DNA of 64,000 bases from Pomphorhynchus laevis (lineage: Eukaryota; Acanthocephala; Palaeacanthocephala; Echinorhynchida; Pomphorhynchidae), in assembly GCA_012934845.2 (NCBI GenBank), contig WNNJ02001514.1, forward strand, positions 35,774-99,773, in the 5' to 3' direction. Positions 37,123 to 47,800 of the stretch are shown here, piece after piece. How positions within the stretch are numbered: position 1 is the first letter of the stretch; every line of letters starts with the position of its first letter. The translations under genes and the position numbers were made by a program. The notes beneath the pieces are model-generated. The model saw only the letters and a program-made list of their open reading frames with translations, did no database searches and was not told the DNA's origin.

Positions 37123-39837
37123 TAATAAGAAGACTTAATAAAAATACATAAATGGAAGTGTCGTTGAACAAGTAAGTCCGTCAAAAAAGAAACAGTCAGT
37201 CAGTCAACAGAAAAAATAAGTCATCAACTTATTTGACTTCTTCCTATTATGGCCTCAAATCTATGGGGATCTGATACCCCAAACCAATCCAGCACGCCGC
37301 CTTCAGATTGAACCACCCCGAGGTATTTCACCCCCTAAAGAATTCAATCGCTGCGGACGATGTTGGGTAAACAAGAGACAAGGAGCTTAAGAAACCTTAG
37401 CCTATGCTCTGGGGGACGTCCTCTTGAGAAGACTAATCACGAGGTAGCCCAGGTACCCCAAAGGCGCTTCTGGGTTTTCCCATTCAACGACAGATGCTGG
37501 GCCCGTTTCAGAGTCCACCTAGCTCTCTTCAGGATACGTTTGAGTCTATCCAGGTTAACTTTTGCCAACCAGTTCACCGAAACGGTAAACCCCAGGTATT
37601 TTACTCGACTTGTCAAGGAAGGGAGTGGTTCAGAGGCAAATATGGAGGAGCGCAGAGAGTGCTAGTCTCTAAAGTTTTTTCTTGGTCGCAGGGGAGCCAT
37701 GAAAGACAACCACCTGCGATTTAGCGGAGTTTAGAACAAGGTTGTACTTGGGCAACTGGTCTTTTAATCTTAAAGAGAAGCGGCTGATGTACGAGACTAC
37801 GTCTTTGCAATTCAGGGGAAGCGTTGAATAGCTGCCTGGAAAAATTCCACTCTGATCGGGTCAAAGTGGAATCTTCTCCGGAGCAGAGTACCCTCTTCTA
37901 TCCGCCAGCGAATTAGATCATGAGATGTGGATAGATGCTGTCGCGACTGCTCCGTTTAGAAGGGTTTTAACAATCACCTCTCGTAGAGCAGTAATAAGTC
38001 GAGGAGTGAATTCGTTGAAGTGTAATGAAAGGTGGGGGACGGTGGTTTATGAATAAGATAGCCGTTTCTGGCTCAGCGAAGTGCTGCGTCTATCCAACGA
38101 CCAGTTCTGTCGTTGAAGTCACCTAGCACCATGTCATAGCCGCTATCGATAATACCATCCAGGAGGTCACGGTTTTTGTGAATCTCTTCTGGACGAATGT
38201 AGACGTTGGCTAGACTGAGGCGTTTACCGTTCTTAACGAGTGAAACTACCAAACAAGACAGGGCTGGACAAGACTAATTTAACAAGAGGGAGGACCTCAA
38301 AGGGCACTTAACTAGAGTCAAGAGTCCATGGTATGAAGAGGAGTGACGTGGGGTTATGTACGGAGTATAGCGGGAACAAATTTGCTTTGGGATAAATCGA
38401 GTAAAGTCCTGGAAGAGACAGATATACCACGTCTCATGAAGAACTATAACATCTGCGTCTCTAGCAGATAAAAGTCTAAGGGCAGAAGCACCTCCCGAAT
38501 TCCACTTAAGAATATTCAGTGAAAAAGGCTCAGGTTTACTCACCATTGTGGCAGATCAGTTGGACGGGGGCAGCCAACCTAGACAGAACTAGGTGCAAGA
38601 GGGTTGCCTCCCTTGCCACTATCCCCATCCGGGGCCGGAGGCCCCTGGACAATATCTTCATTTCCCAGTGTGGCCATTTTTCCTTGATCATCTTCCCCAC
38701 CTTTGGGGGTGGGACCGTTTTGGCCGAAGCCCCATCTTCTTAGAGTGTCAAGGGAGTAGCTCGTTAGGTAAGGGGGCAGCTGTTATCCCTACAAATAAGG
38801 ATAGCAGAGGTCTAATCATTGTTTGAAATTGCAATAAAATAGCTTGTTTCTGGTTATCAAGAAGTTGAATGATGTTAGCGTTTGACATCCGGTCAACTGG
38901 TGGACCAGCTGCAGAGGTATATTTGATCGGGATTCTAGGCTTGACAAACATTTGTTTATATTCTTTAAATCTTCTGCAGCTCCTTGATTAGACCAAATGT
39001 TCCCCTCCACAATTAGCGCAAGAGGGGGATGCCTGACATATTTCCCCTTTTAAAGCATACTGACAATCCCCAGCACCACAAACACCGCATACCAAGGCCT
39101 TGCAGCATGTAGAGCACCAGTGGCCCAAGGCGTGACACTTGTTACAGTGGGTGAATGTGAGTCGGTCTTCGTCAATTAGAGTGAATCCTGAGTTAAAACC
39201 TAGGAAAGGATTCGCTGACGATTTAGAAAGAAGCAGACCGGAATCAAGATCTGTATTTGCAAAAGCCACTGGGAGGGGGTCGCCCCCTTACCTAGGACTT
39301 GCCTCATTGAGTGGAGGTCATACAATTTTTTCAGGGTTATCAAATCTTCTTTTGTTAGAAACAATGGAAAATTAGATATTTTAACTGAGCACTGAATGGG
39401 TTTCAACGTTATGGAACCAGAGTCCAAAAGGTGCTTGTCAAAATAATCTTTGTATTTCTTTAATAAAGAGTCATTCGTGAAGGAAACTCTTACAGTATTG
39501 TCCAAAATCTTCACTGAATTGAACAGCACCCTGTTTGGATGAATTGATACAAACTTTCGCAAAAAAGTTGAGAAGAGATTGTGTTTCTCTATTGATTTTG
39601 TTGAATTGATTATGCACAGGTTAGCTAATTTTGGAATCGGGGGTAGCAGCCCCTTATCTGCATTTAATAAACAAGAAACTTCACAAACCTGGTTAGAATT
39701 GTCTCCAGTAGACGAAACATTTGATCCAGATCGTTCATTTCTTCCATATTCCGCTGTAAAATCATCAAAAGTTGTTGAGCTTTGAAGCTCCGACATCGTT
39801 TTAGCATTCACTTTTGCACACATTTTTATGACTTAAT
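37123..39837 (-). mobile_element. Jockey-like LINE inserted in PLE remnant C
   Basis: Minus strand, 5' end at about 39837 cutting a PLE copy between its CTTAAAGTA and AATTAAAGCACAC words. ORF1 (39823 to about 38760) has a variable head (MCAKVNAKTMSELQ) and three cysteine knuckles (CNKCHALGHWCSTC, CGVCGAGDC, CANCGGEH). ORF2 starts about 38546 with the APE endonuclease (ILKWNSGGASALRLL, DVIVLHETWY), then GYDMVLGDFNDRTGRW near 38130. Only part of the RT survives (KSQVVVFHGSPATKK near 37720). About 2.7 kb with an internally deleted RT and several frame breaks. Confidence 0.8.
38988..39823 (-). pseudogene. LINE ORF1 (Gag-like RNA-binding protein) remnant
   Basis: Two overlapping frames: 39823-39200 (head, with LLPPIPKLANL and a long helical middle) and 39269-38988 (three CCHC/CCCH-type knuckles). 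Jockey-type ORF1 proteins bind element RNA with such knuckles. The frame changes once near 39230. Confidence 0.72.
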
Positions 39838-40044
39838 AATTAAAGCACACTTTAAGAAATATTGTAAATTAATCAAAATTAATACTGGTATAAAACACTA
39901 TTTCAGTATTAATTCTACAAAAGAATTTTTAGAACAGACAAAAGGAATAAATTTTCAGAATATAAACACGTACGATTTTAGTACGCTTTACACAAATCTA
40001 GATTTAGCAGATATAAATGAAGCGTTAGTAAAATTAATCCTCCG
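39838..40044 (+). mobile_element. PLE remnant C, piece 2
   Basis: Resumes with AATTAAAGCACACTTTAAGA and encodes INTGIKHYFSINSTKEFLEQ and TYDFSTLYTNLDLADINEAL, collinear with the RT of the main PLE. Interrupted at AAAATTAATC. Confidence 0.87.
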
Positions 40045-40170
40045 GTGACCTTCAAGGTCACTACCTACGATTTTGATGGATTGTGAAAGAAGATGGATAG
40101 GGATAACTGGTCTTTTAATCTAATGAGGAATTGGCTGATTTTAGAGAGAACATCCTTGAAGCACTAGAAA
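40045..40170 (-). mobile_element. Short Jockey-like LINE fragment with target-site duplication
   Basis: 126 bases; AACTGGTCTTTTAATCTAAT matches 37752 of the larger Jockey-like LINE. It is flanked by AATTAATC on both sides, consistent with a target-site duplication within the PLE. Confidence 0.72.
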
Positions 40171-40244
40171 AATAAATTAATCTTATATTCGGAAAAGGAT
40201 ATACATATATATGTTATAATAACTATAACGCGTATCTAACAAAA
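40171..40244 (+). mobile_element. PLE remnant C, piece 3
   Basis: TTATATTCGGAAAAGGATAT and ATGTTATAATAACTATAACG match the reverse complement of 25870-25945. Ends CTAACAAAA where the next LINE begins. Confidence 0.82.
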
Positions 40245-41867
40245 CATGACCACGAAAAAGAAAAACAAAATCTAAATCATCTGTCGAGATGGGAGCGAAG
40301 GAGGTATTTGAATGTGATAAAGGAGAGAGCGCGGCAAACGTCGAGAGGGAGCTGATTCCAGGCGAGAGGAACGGCGACGAGAAAGGATCGGAGACCGTAA
40401 TTGTTAGAGTAATTGGGAACGTAGAATACAAGGGAATGACGGGAACGCAGTGATAGAGAGGTGGAATGAGTGTCGTCTAAAATATGAAGGTTGATGAACG
40501 ATGGGGAGCCGACAGCGATGAGACGAAAAGTTACGAGAAGGCGGAGTTGTATGCATATGTGGATGCTGGGCCAGGAGAGTTGGGCAAGATATGTGGATGC
40601 GTGATCGAAGCGACGGAAACGTAGGAGCACTTGAACGGCGGAGTTGTTGATGCGTTGTAGTTGTAGGATGATGAATTTTGGAGAATTGGCGAAAGGCTGA
40701 GGTAGTAATCGATTTTATGGAAAAGACGCGATGAAAGAAGAGACATATAAGAACGGAAGTCGATAAGGGGGCGGATACGGCGGATGTCACGGAGAATTGA
40801 AGTTAGACGAGCGGAACTTGTCACGGACGAAGGGTTTAAGGGAAATGTGATCATCGAAATGGAATCCTAAGAAAGTGAGATTGTGGACTATGGGGATGAT
40901 TGATGAGGCAAAAGATACAGGGGCAGGAGATATGCTATGTTGAGGGGGAGGATCCACATTATTTCAAAGTTGTCGGGGTTTAGAACGAGATGAAGATGGA
41001 AGAGACGTTTGTATACAGAATAAAGACAGTTGGAAGCATAAATTGCGATATCGTGCATGCGATGAACGGGTGCATGAGCATAGATGATGATATCATCTGC
41101 GTTTTGCATGACGGTAAAAGAGTAAGGTTTAATAAACGGAGAGAGATCGTCGAGCAGAAGAGAGAAAATCAGAAACCCAAGGACTGAACCTTGTACGACC
41201 CTGCAGAAAATAGGGATATGAGGAAATGATGATGAATTAGAACAGGCGTGAAAGGGAACGGTCGGATGTATATTAGGCAAGCCGTGCTACGGAGGAGGAA
41301 TAAAAGCCGTAATCATAACGAAGACGAGAAAGGAGGATAAAATGATCGACGATGTCGAAGGCGGTAGAGAGGTCGAGGAAGATGAGGGCACTATCTATGG
41401 CCTTGTCACGAGAATTGAGTAGGTCGTTTTAAACTTTCATACATGCTATTTCTTTGTAGTTATTAGAGCTTAAAGCGGATTGGACAGGAAGGTACATATT
41501 GGATGAAGAGAGAAACTTTTGTTCTCTATTAAGATGAGGCGTTCTAAGAGCTCAGAATGAGTAGGGAGGAGTGAAATGGAGCGATATCTAGAGGGAAGAT
41601 AGCGGTCGAGCGATTGTTTCATAAAGAGTGGTCAAACGATGGCGAATTTCTAGTGTGAAGGGAATATACGACTGCGGATGGACGAGTTGAACAAGATAGT
41701 AAGGAAAGGGAAAATCGATGAGCATATGGATTTAAGTATGGGGGTAGGCAAGGAATAAGAAGGTTGTGTTGTTGGACAAGGATATGATGACAGGTGAGAC
41801 TTCGTCAGGTGATACAGGGAGAAGATAAAAGAAATCCGGGAGGTGAGACAGTGCGATGATGAAATAG
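40245..41867 (-). mobile_element. CR1/L2-like LINE, RT and C-terminus, inserted in PLE remnant C
   Basis: Minus-strand frames give, from 41480 down: YLPVQSAL, NDLLNSRDKAIDSALIFLDL and STAFDIVDHF (RT motif A), VVQGSVLGFLIFSLLLDDL (motif B), MQNADDIIIYAH (ADD catalytic box) and LTFLGFHFDDHISLKPF. The end is NNYGLRSFLVAVPLAWNQLP and FKYLLRSHLDR, the usual CR1/L2 C-terminus. Several stops and frame changes. Insertion came with loss of about 95 bp of the PLE between CTAACAAAA and GTAGGGACATC. Confidence 0.83.
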
Positions 41868-42335
41868 TAGTAGGGACATCTATATTTGGAAAAATATAAA
41901 ATTTTTCGATCGGAGGTAATAGTAGTCCAATTAAAGCTGACTTTTTAAGCTTTATATATTATGGATTTGTTCATAACTGTGAAAAAACTTAATCTAAACT
42001 ATATAAATAAATGAAATATATGTTTCGATATATTGATGATATATGTGTATTTAACTCTTACAAGTTTTATTCAATATTCGAACAAATTTATCCAGAAAGC
42101 GTTATTCTTAACAAAACCAATATTAATGATAAAGGTGTATATCTAGATATGAACATTAAATTAACATTAACTAAAACTAACTATTAATTTATATCGTAAA
42201 GATGACATATTTAAATTTACAAGAAACATATTTTTGCATGAGCATTCATGCATACCATATAATATAAAATATAATACATTAAATAATGAAATTTTAAGAA
42301 TTGCAACAATATGTAAAGATATTGGCTTTAGTCAT
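41868..42335 (+). mobile_element. PLE remnant C, piece 4
   Basis: GTAGGGACATCTATATTTGG onward encodes GNSSPIKADFLSFI-like motif B, then MKYMFRYIDDICVFN and YLDMNIKLTLTKT, collinear with the main PLE. Broken by small indels; ends at GATATTGGCTTTAG. Confidence 0.87.
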
Positions 42336-42394
42336 ATATCCATCCTTTATCTGTATTTAAATTTGAATACAGATATTAAATACATAAATATTAA

Positions 42395-42495
42395 TACAGA
42401 AATTTAAATTCAAGAACGATCAGGTATAAAATTGTAAGTCAACTAAATTATTTTGATATTTCGCTAGTAACTACTAGCATCTTCAGAAATTGGAA
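42395..42495 (-). repeat. Small repeat with CTGAAGAT...GAAATAT hairpin, copy b
   Basis: On the minus strand CTGAAGAT (42486 down), stem GCTAGTA/TACTAGC, then GAAATATC. The outer part CAAGAACGATCAGGTATAAA is shared with copies at 32800 and 42870. It follows PLE remnant C closely. Confidence 0.7.
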
Positions 42496-42864
42496 ACACA
42501 TAAATGAAAAAATACAAAAGAATGAAATATTAATAAATATTAATAATTAAAAATATATTATAAAATATGTAGACTCGTTTATCTGATCTGTTTAAAAGAA
42601 TAAAGTAATCGAAACATATTTGCTGACGTTATGTAATTGGAAATTGAGAATTGAAAATTATTGAATTCCACAGTTGAACGCTACACATTTCAGCAACTAA
42701 ATATTTTAGAAATATATTCATCCTGACCTGCATTTTAAATATTCAGGAACGATCATGTATAATTGAAAGTCAACAAATTGATAAAATAGAATTAATAGAA
42801 TACTTATTTTTTTATTTTTTTTTCAGGAACTATCAGGAATTTATTTATTTAATGAAATAAATAA

Positions 42865-42965
42865 ATTTTAAAATATTCAGGAACAATCAGGTAAAGTTGA
42901 ACGACAACAAAAATTATTTTGATATTTCGCTAGTAACTACTAGTATCTTCAGAAATTAACTCAAA
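42865..42965 (-). repeat. Small repeat with CTGAAGAT...GAAATAT hairpin, copy c
   Basis: Minus-strand CTGAAGATACTAGTAG, TTACTAGC, GAAATATC; outer word TATTCAGGAACAATCAGG. A further outer-part copy without the hairpin lies at about 42735-42785 (TATTCAGGAACGATCATG). Confidence 0.7.
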
Positions 42966-44660
42966 AAAGAAAAAATGAATCACATAAATAAAGTGGTTTC
43001 TTGTCAGTTTGTTCATTGATGCTGGAATCAAAATCGTTGTGTGCACTTGTCCATGTAACGTACTCAGAAAGAAAATATGCATTTCAATACAGCATCAAAC
43101 ATCATCAAGCGTTTTCTCTATTTGAGTTTGGTAGTGCAAGGATTTCGCCATTTATTCTGGACAAACACTGGTGACTAGAAGTGCCCATTGTATATTATAA
43201 TTGACGAAGACGACCATTTTAATTCAAGTACAGAGTCTCTTGTCATATAATTGTAAAATTATACCAAATTTTTAGTAATAAATTAGTTGACTTTGCAGAT
43301 TCCATTAATCAAAATTAAAATTAGTAAAATATAAACGAAAAAATAAATTTAAGATTGATAATATAGTATATTTTCAAAAGCTACAGAATGCACAGTTCAT
43401 CCATATTCTTTAACCTTGTCGATCATTCATTGAACCAATAGTTTTTCGTTTTATTTTGATATAAAAATATCAAAATATATAAAATATTAATAATAATATC
43501 AAAATATTATTTTTGTCTGTGTAAAATAATAATTGATATAATATATCGTTGATCAAATCATCATATTATCAAATTAGTTCTATCATATGTGAGTCGACAT
43601 ATTATAGCTTAAATACTCGATTTCCGAAACTCAACAAAGACATGGGAAATTAGCCGCTACCTATTGGAAAAGCATTTGATTGTAAAATTTGATTGTTATG
43701 GATGTACTGATAATGGCGATAAGATACGCGCTACTTATTTGAAGTAAACTAATTGTTTACTTCAAAATTTAATTGTTCTCTAATTCTCGTTATTTTTGAC
43801 TATTAAAGATGTTCCTGATGTCAAAATATGAAAAATAGAAAAATGATTTATTGACTCTTATCGCTGAAACAATAATTTTACGTTTGTAATATTTTTTATT
43901 TAAAACAATAAAATAATTTTCAAATTATTGTATTTTAAATTATTTTTAATTTAATTCACAAAATAATTTTCAAATCAGACCAAACTACATATATAAAGTA
44001 ACTAATTTAAGTTCTAAAGTTCAAAAGAAACAAATTGATGGCGTAATTCATTATGTATTCATTATTTGCGTAATTTGAAACATTAAAATTTTGGCGTAAC
44101 TTCAAATGACGCCAGCAGCTTCATCTTCACATCAGGAAAACGCATTTTATCTGAAAAATGCGTTTTACAATAAATGTTATATTTTATAAAGCAGGATTAC
44201 TCAATGCATCGTGATCAGATGTTTTGTTAATTTAAAGTTTATATCGCTTTAAAATACCCACAAAGCTCGCTGCCATTTATTTTTTAGACGATAAAATCGA
44301 ATCTCAATGAAGAAGGAAGTTAGGAAAAAGTCCCAATACGCTGATTATGATTATTTGCCCTGGTATTGAACAGATTTAAATAGAAAAGAGGTTTAAATTG
44401 CTTAAAAGCATAAATTTTAAATTTATATTTTATATTCTAAAATATAAATTCTGACGAAAATTCTAATTTATAAATTTGAATAATTTGACATTAGAATTTT
44501 TGAATTTTAGAACTTTGAATATTTGACAAAATAAAAGCGGATTGAATAAGTTTTAGTTTTTCATAATAAGATTTAGTTTTCTCAAAATTAAAAAAAATAA
44601 TTCATCAAACAAAGATTTTTATATGAAACATACAGTTTATATCAATTCATATATAGACTA
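42966..44660. other. Region downstream of PARP2, no gene seen
   Basis: Mostly AT-rich. 43010-43270 is more complex but has no open frame. The PARP2 3' untranslated region should lie just below 44661. Confidence 0.5.
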
Positions 44661-44817
44661 TTAATTACTGATCTTAAGCTTTACAAGATATCGTAATCGA
44701 ATTTGACTGGTCGAGTATACGATGAATTCATTAAATTGAAGGCTTGCTAATTTGCCGTCCTTCAGAAGATCCTTGCCTTGTTGAACAATAGGTCCTTTAG
44801 GAATTGGTAAACCTTGG
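44661..44817 (-). CDS. PARP2: PARP2 last exon with catalytic Glu and stop
   Basis: Encodes QGLPIPKGP ... [20 protein letters not shown], then YLVKLKISN and TAA. FNEFIVY contains the catalytic glutamate for chain elongation (Glu488), and the ending matches NQVRMRYLLKVQFNF of PARP2. The acceptor is tttgtatttag. No polyadenylation signal was pinned down in the AT-rich sequence below 44661. Confidence 0.97.
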
Positions 44818-47800
44818 CTAAATACAAATAAATTGACATTGTATTTGGTCAAAATAAAAAACAATATTTGCTAATTGATCTGTGAAGTCAGCAAAATATT
44901 TCTACTATCACAACGAGTACGCATAACTACTAAGAAAAAAGGAAAATGATAAATTATAATATGTTATTATAAAAACTTTAAGGGGGATGCAACACATCTA
45001 GCTGTGTGTCATGTGATAATAAAGGTACGAGTTACTTTTATTTTAGTTCAACTCTTTAGATAAATGCAATTGAGATAAAATTCCTTTGTAGTATGAATTG
45101 TCCGAGCTCGGCCCTCGCGTGAATAATTGCTATGAAATAATTGATAATGATCCATTATTGATAAATAATTATGGAAACTGGATCAAAGAAGAGAGGAAAT
45201 TATTTTTGATATTTTGCTAACTTTTGTCAACACCTTCAGAAAATTACGTAATTTATGATTAATTACGTAAAATTACAGGTAATTTATTGAAGATGCTAAC
45301 AGTAGTTAGCGAAATATCAAAAATAATTTCTTCTTTTCTTTGATCCAGATCCAATAATTATTTACCGAATTGCTCTTTCAAGAAGTCAGTTGAGATGGTC
45401 AGGATATGTTCTGAGGATGACCAAGGAATGTCTTCTAAGTGAATAGCTTCAATTTGAGCTCTATAAAAAGAAACCCCGTGGTAACCCTCTGTATATGTAT
45501 AAAGAGTACATATCAAAACTTGCTGCCAATTTCCTTGGATTATCTGGAATTAATCTTATCTAATCTGTCACTAATTAATATTATCATTAATTAATAATAT
45601 TAATTAATGATATTATTAATAATATTATTAATAATATTATAATTAATATTATCTTTAATCTGTCACTCAGGATTAAAATGCCCGTGATATACATACATAT
45701 TTCTTTTGTATTGTATTGTTATGCTACTATATGTCACGGCTTGCAAACTCTCGTTACAACGAGCATATTGATAAATTTTTCTATTAGAAAATATCATTTG
45801 CAATATAATATTTAATATAATTCATTTTAATATTTATTTAATTATATATAATCTATTGAAATTTGAAGGCAAAAATCTGTTAAAACAGGATTTTCTGACG
45901 TTTTGCCAAAAATGCCTTTTAAATGTTTGTTTAAGCTGTTAAAATATTGGTATATTATTTTGTAATAATAATTTAATGTAATTATATTATTGTAATGTAC
46001 TATTAATTATTGAAAATATGGATTGTTAAAAGGTAAAGCTATATTTACATATAATCTGTGCCAGCCGGTATCCATTTGCCAACACCATGTGTGCTGTGTT
46101 TTCCTTTTGGTAACAATTTTGGTAATCGATGTTCGGATGATAACAAACGGTGAGATTCGCCTAACGAAACCTATAATTAAATGAGTGGACAATAAAATAA
46201 GGTTTAATTATGCAGGTTGTGGGCAACAACAAGCCTGCAATGATTAGCTTACAATGCAGTTAGTTCCCAACAACCTGCATCGAAAAAATATTAAAACTAA
46301 AATTAGTTCAAAAATTAGTTTAAAATTTACGATACCTCAGCCAGCAACATAAAGCAAGTCGAATTTGAACTGCAAGCGTAACAGTATTGAGCGCTTTTGC
46401 TCGAAACGTCGGCAAAATATACACCTTTACCGAACTAAAAATCACAGATAAAAATGTTCATAGACGTTTGTTGATAAAAGTACCATGTAGCCGGTTGATG
46501 GTGCCTCAGGTGGAGCGATCTTCAAACCTCGTCCGAGTATACCAGCAAAGTTCATTAGACGAGAACCGTGCCATAGCAAGCGTCTGCAAATATGAACGAA
46601 AAGAAAATATTGTATTTGTTAATGAATTGGTTTAATAAAATAGTATTTTTTGTTGCAAGTTCGAGATAGTTTTAAAAATACGATTCATTATTGTATAACA
46701 AATATTGTGGCATAAACTACAACAGTAAACTGACAGGCTTTAATTTATACATTTATAGTTAACGCCTTAATTTGCTGAGGATTCTCTTAGCTAAAAATTC
46801 TTAATTTGCTAATCACCACCCAAATTAATAATTTATTTGTTAGAATTCATAATTTACTACTGAAATTTTAATGACTATTTTATTCTGCACGCTACTTTAA
46901 TGCTATCTATACGCCAACAGCAGTACGCTACAAATCAGTATTGGTGGATCTCATCAGCTGCTGATCAAATACCTATATTTCACGTTTGCAAAAATAGGTA
47001 GGTTTACAAATTGAAGGTAACACCTTCCCCTACTAACGCAGATTTAATTTAAAATCAGAAGTGATATCAATTAAATTTGTAAAATGTAAGACGAAAGTTA
47101 TTAAATCTAATTGTCAATAAAGCAGACGTGTCGAGTGATCGTCAACCAACGTTAAAAAGATCGAAACTTGAAGTGTAGATATTAGATCAGTAGTTGATGA
47201 CGTCTACCAATACTGAAATGAAGCGTACAGCTGTTGGCGTATAGATAGCATTAAAGTAGCGTGTAGAATAAAATAGTCATCAAAATTTCAATAGTAACAA
47301 TGACTGCACAGGTATATCAACTTAAAATTTTTAATTTAGTTAGTAATTTGCTAATTACTAATCAGATCACTAATACACTTCCTAATTAAGTAAATTAATA
47401 AAATAATCAATTTTGAATGACTTATAAATTAATAAATATTATTATATTTTCTTATAATTTCAATAAATTAAATATATTTAATTTAATAAAATATTTTTTA
47501 TCATAATTTATTAATTATATATTAAAAATGTTATTTTGATATATAAAAATACATTAAAATTATATACTTCGAATCTGTGATTCGAATTTTTGCTTTAAAA
47601 CTTGTTTTTAAAAAAGAAAGTTTTAATGTAATATCGAATAATTCTTGCTTTTTTGATTTGTGTACGATCTATTTAAGTTAACTCAGAAGTATTCATTAAT
47701 GTCAAAACACTTAATAGTCCTTTAGTTAATCTTAATATGATAATAATTACATTTAATGACCATAAGTAAAAAACATTATCTAATTTATTTTGTTATTCTA

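Noticed and set aside
46387-46635. 82-codon plus-strand open frame
   Set aside because: Opposite strand of the PARP2 exons at 46484-46583 and 46336-46434.
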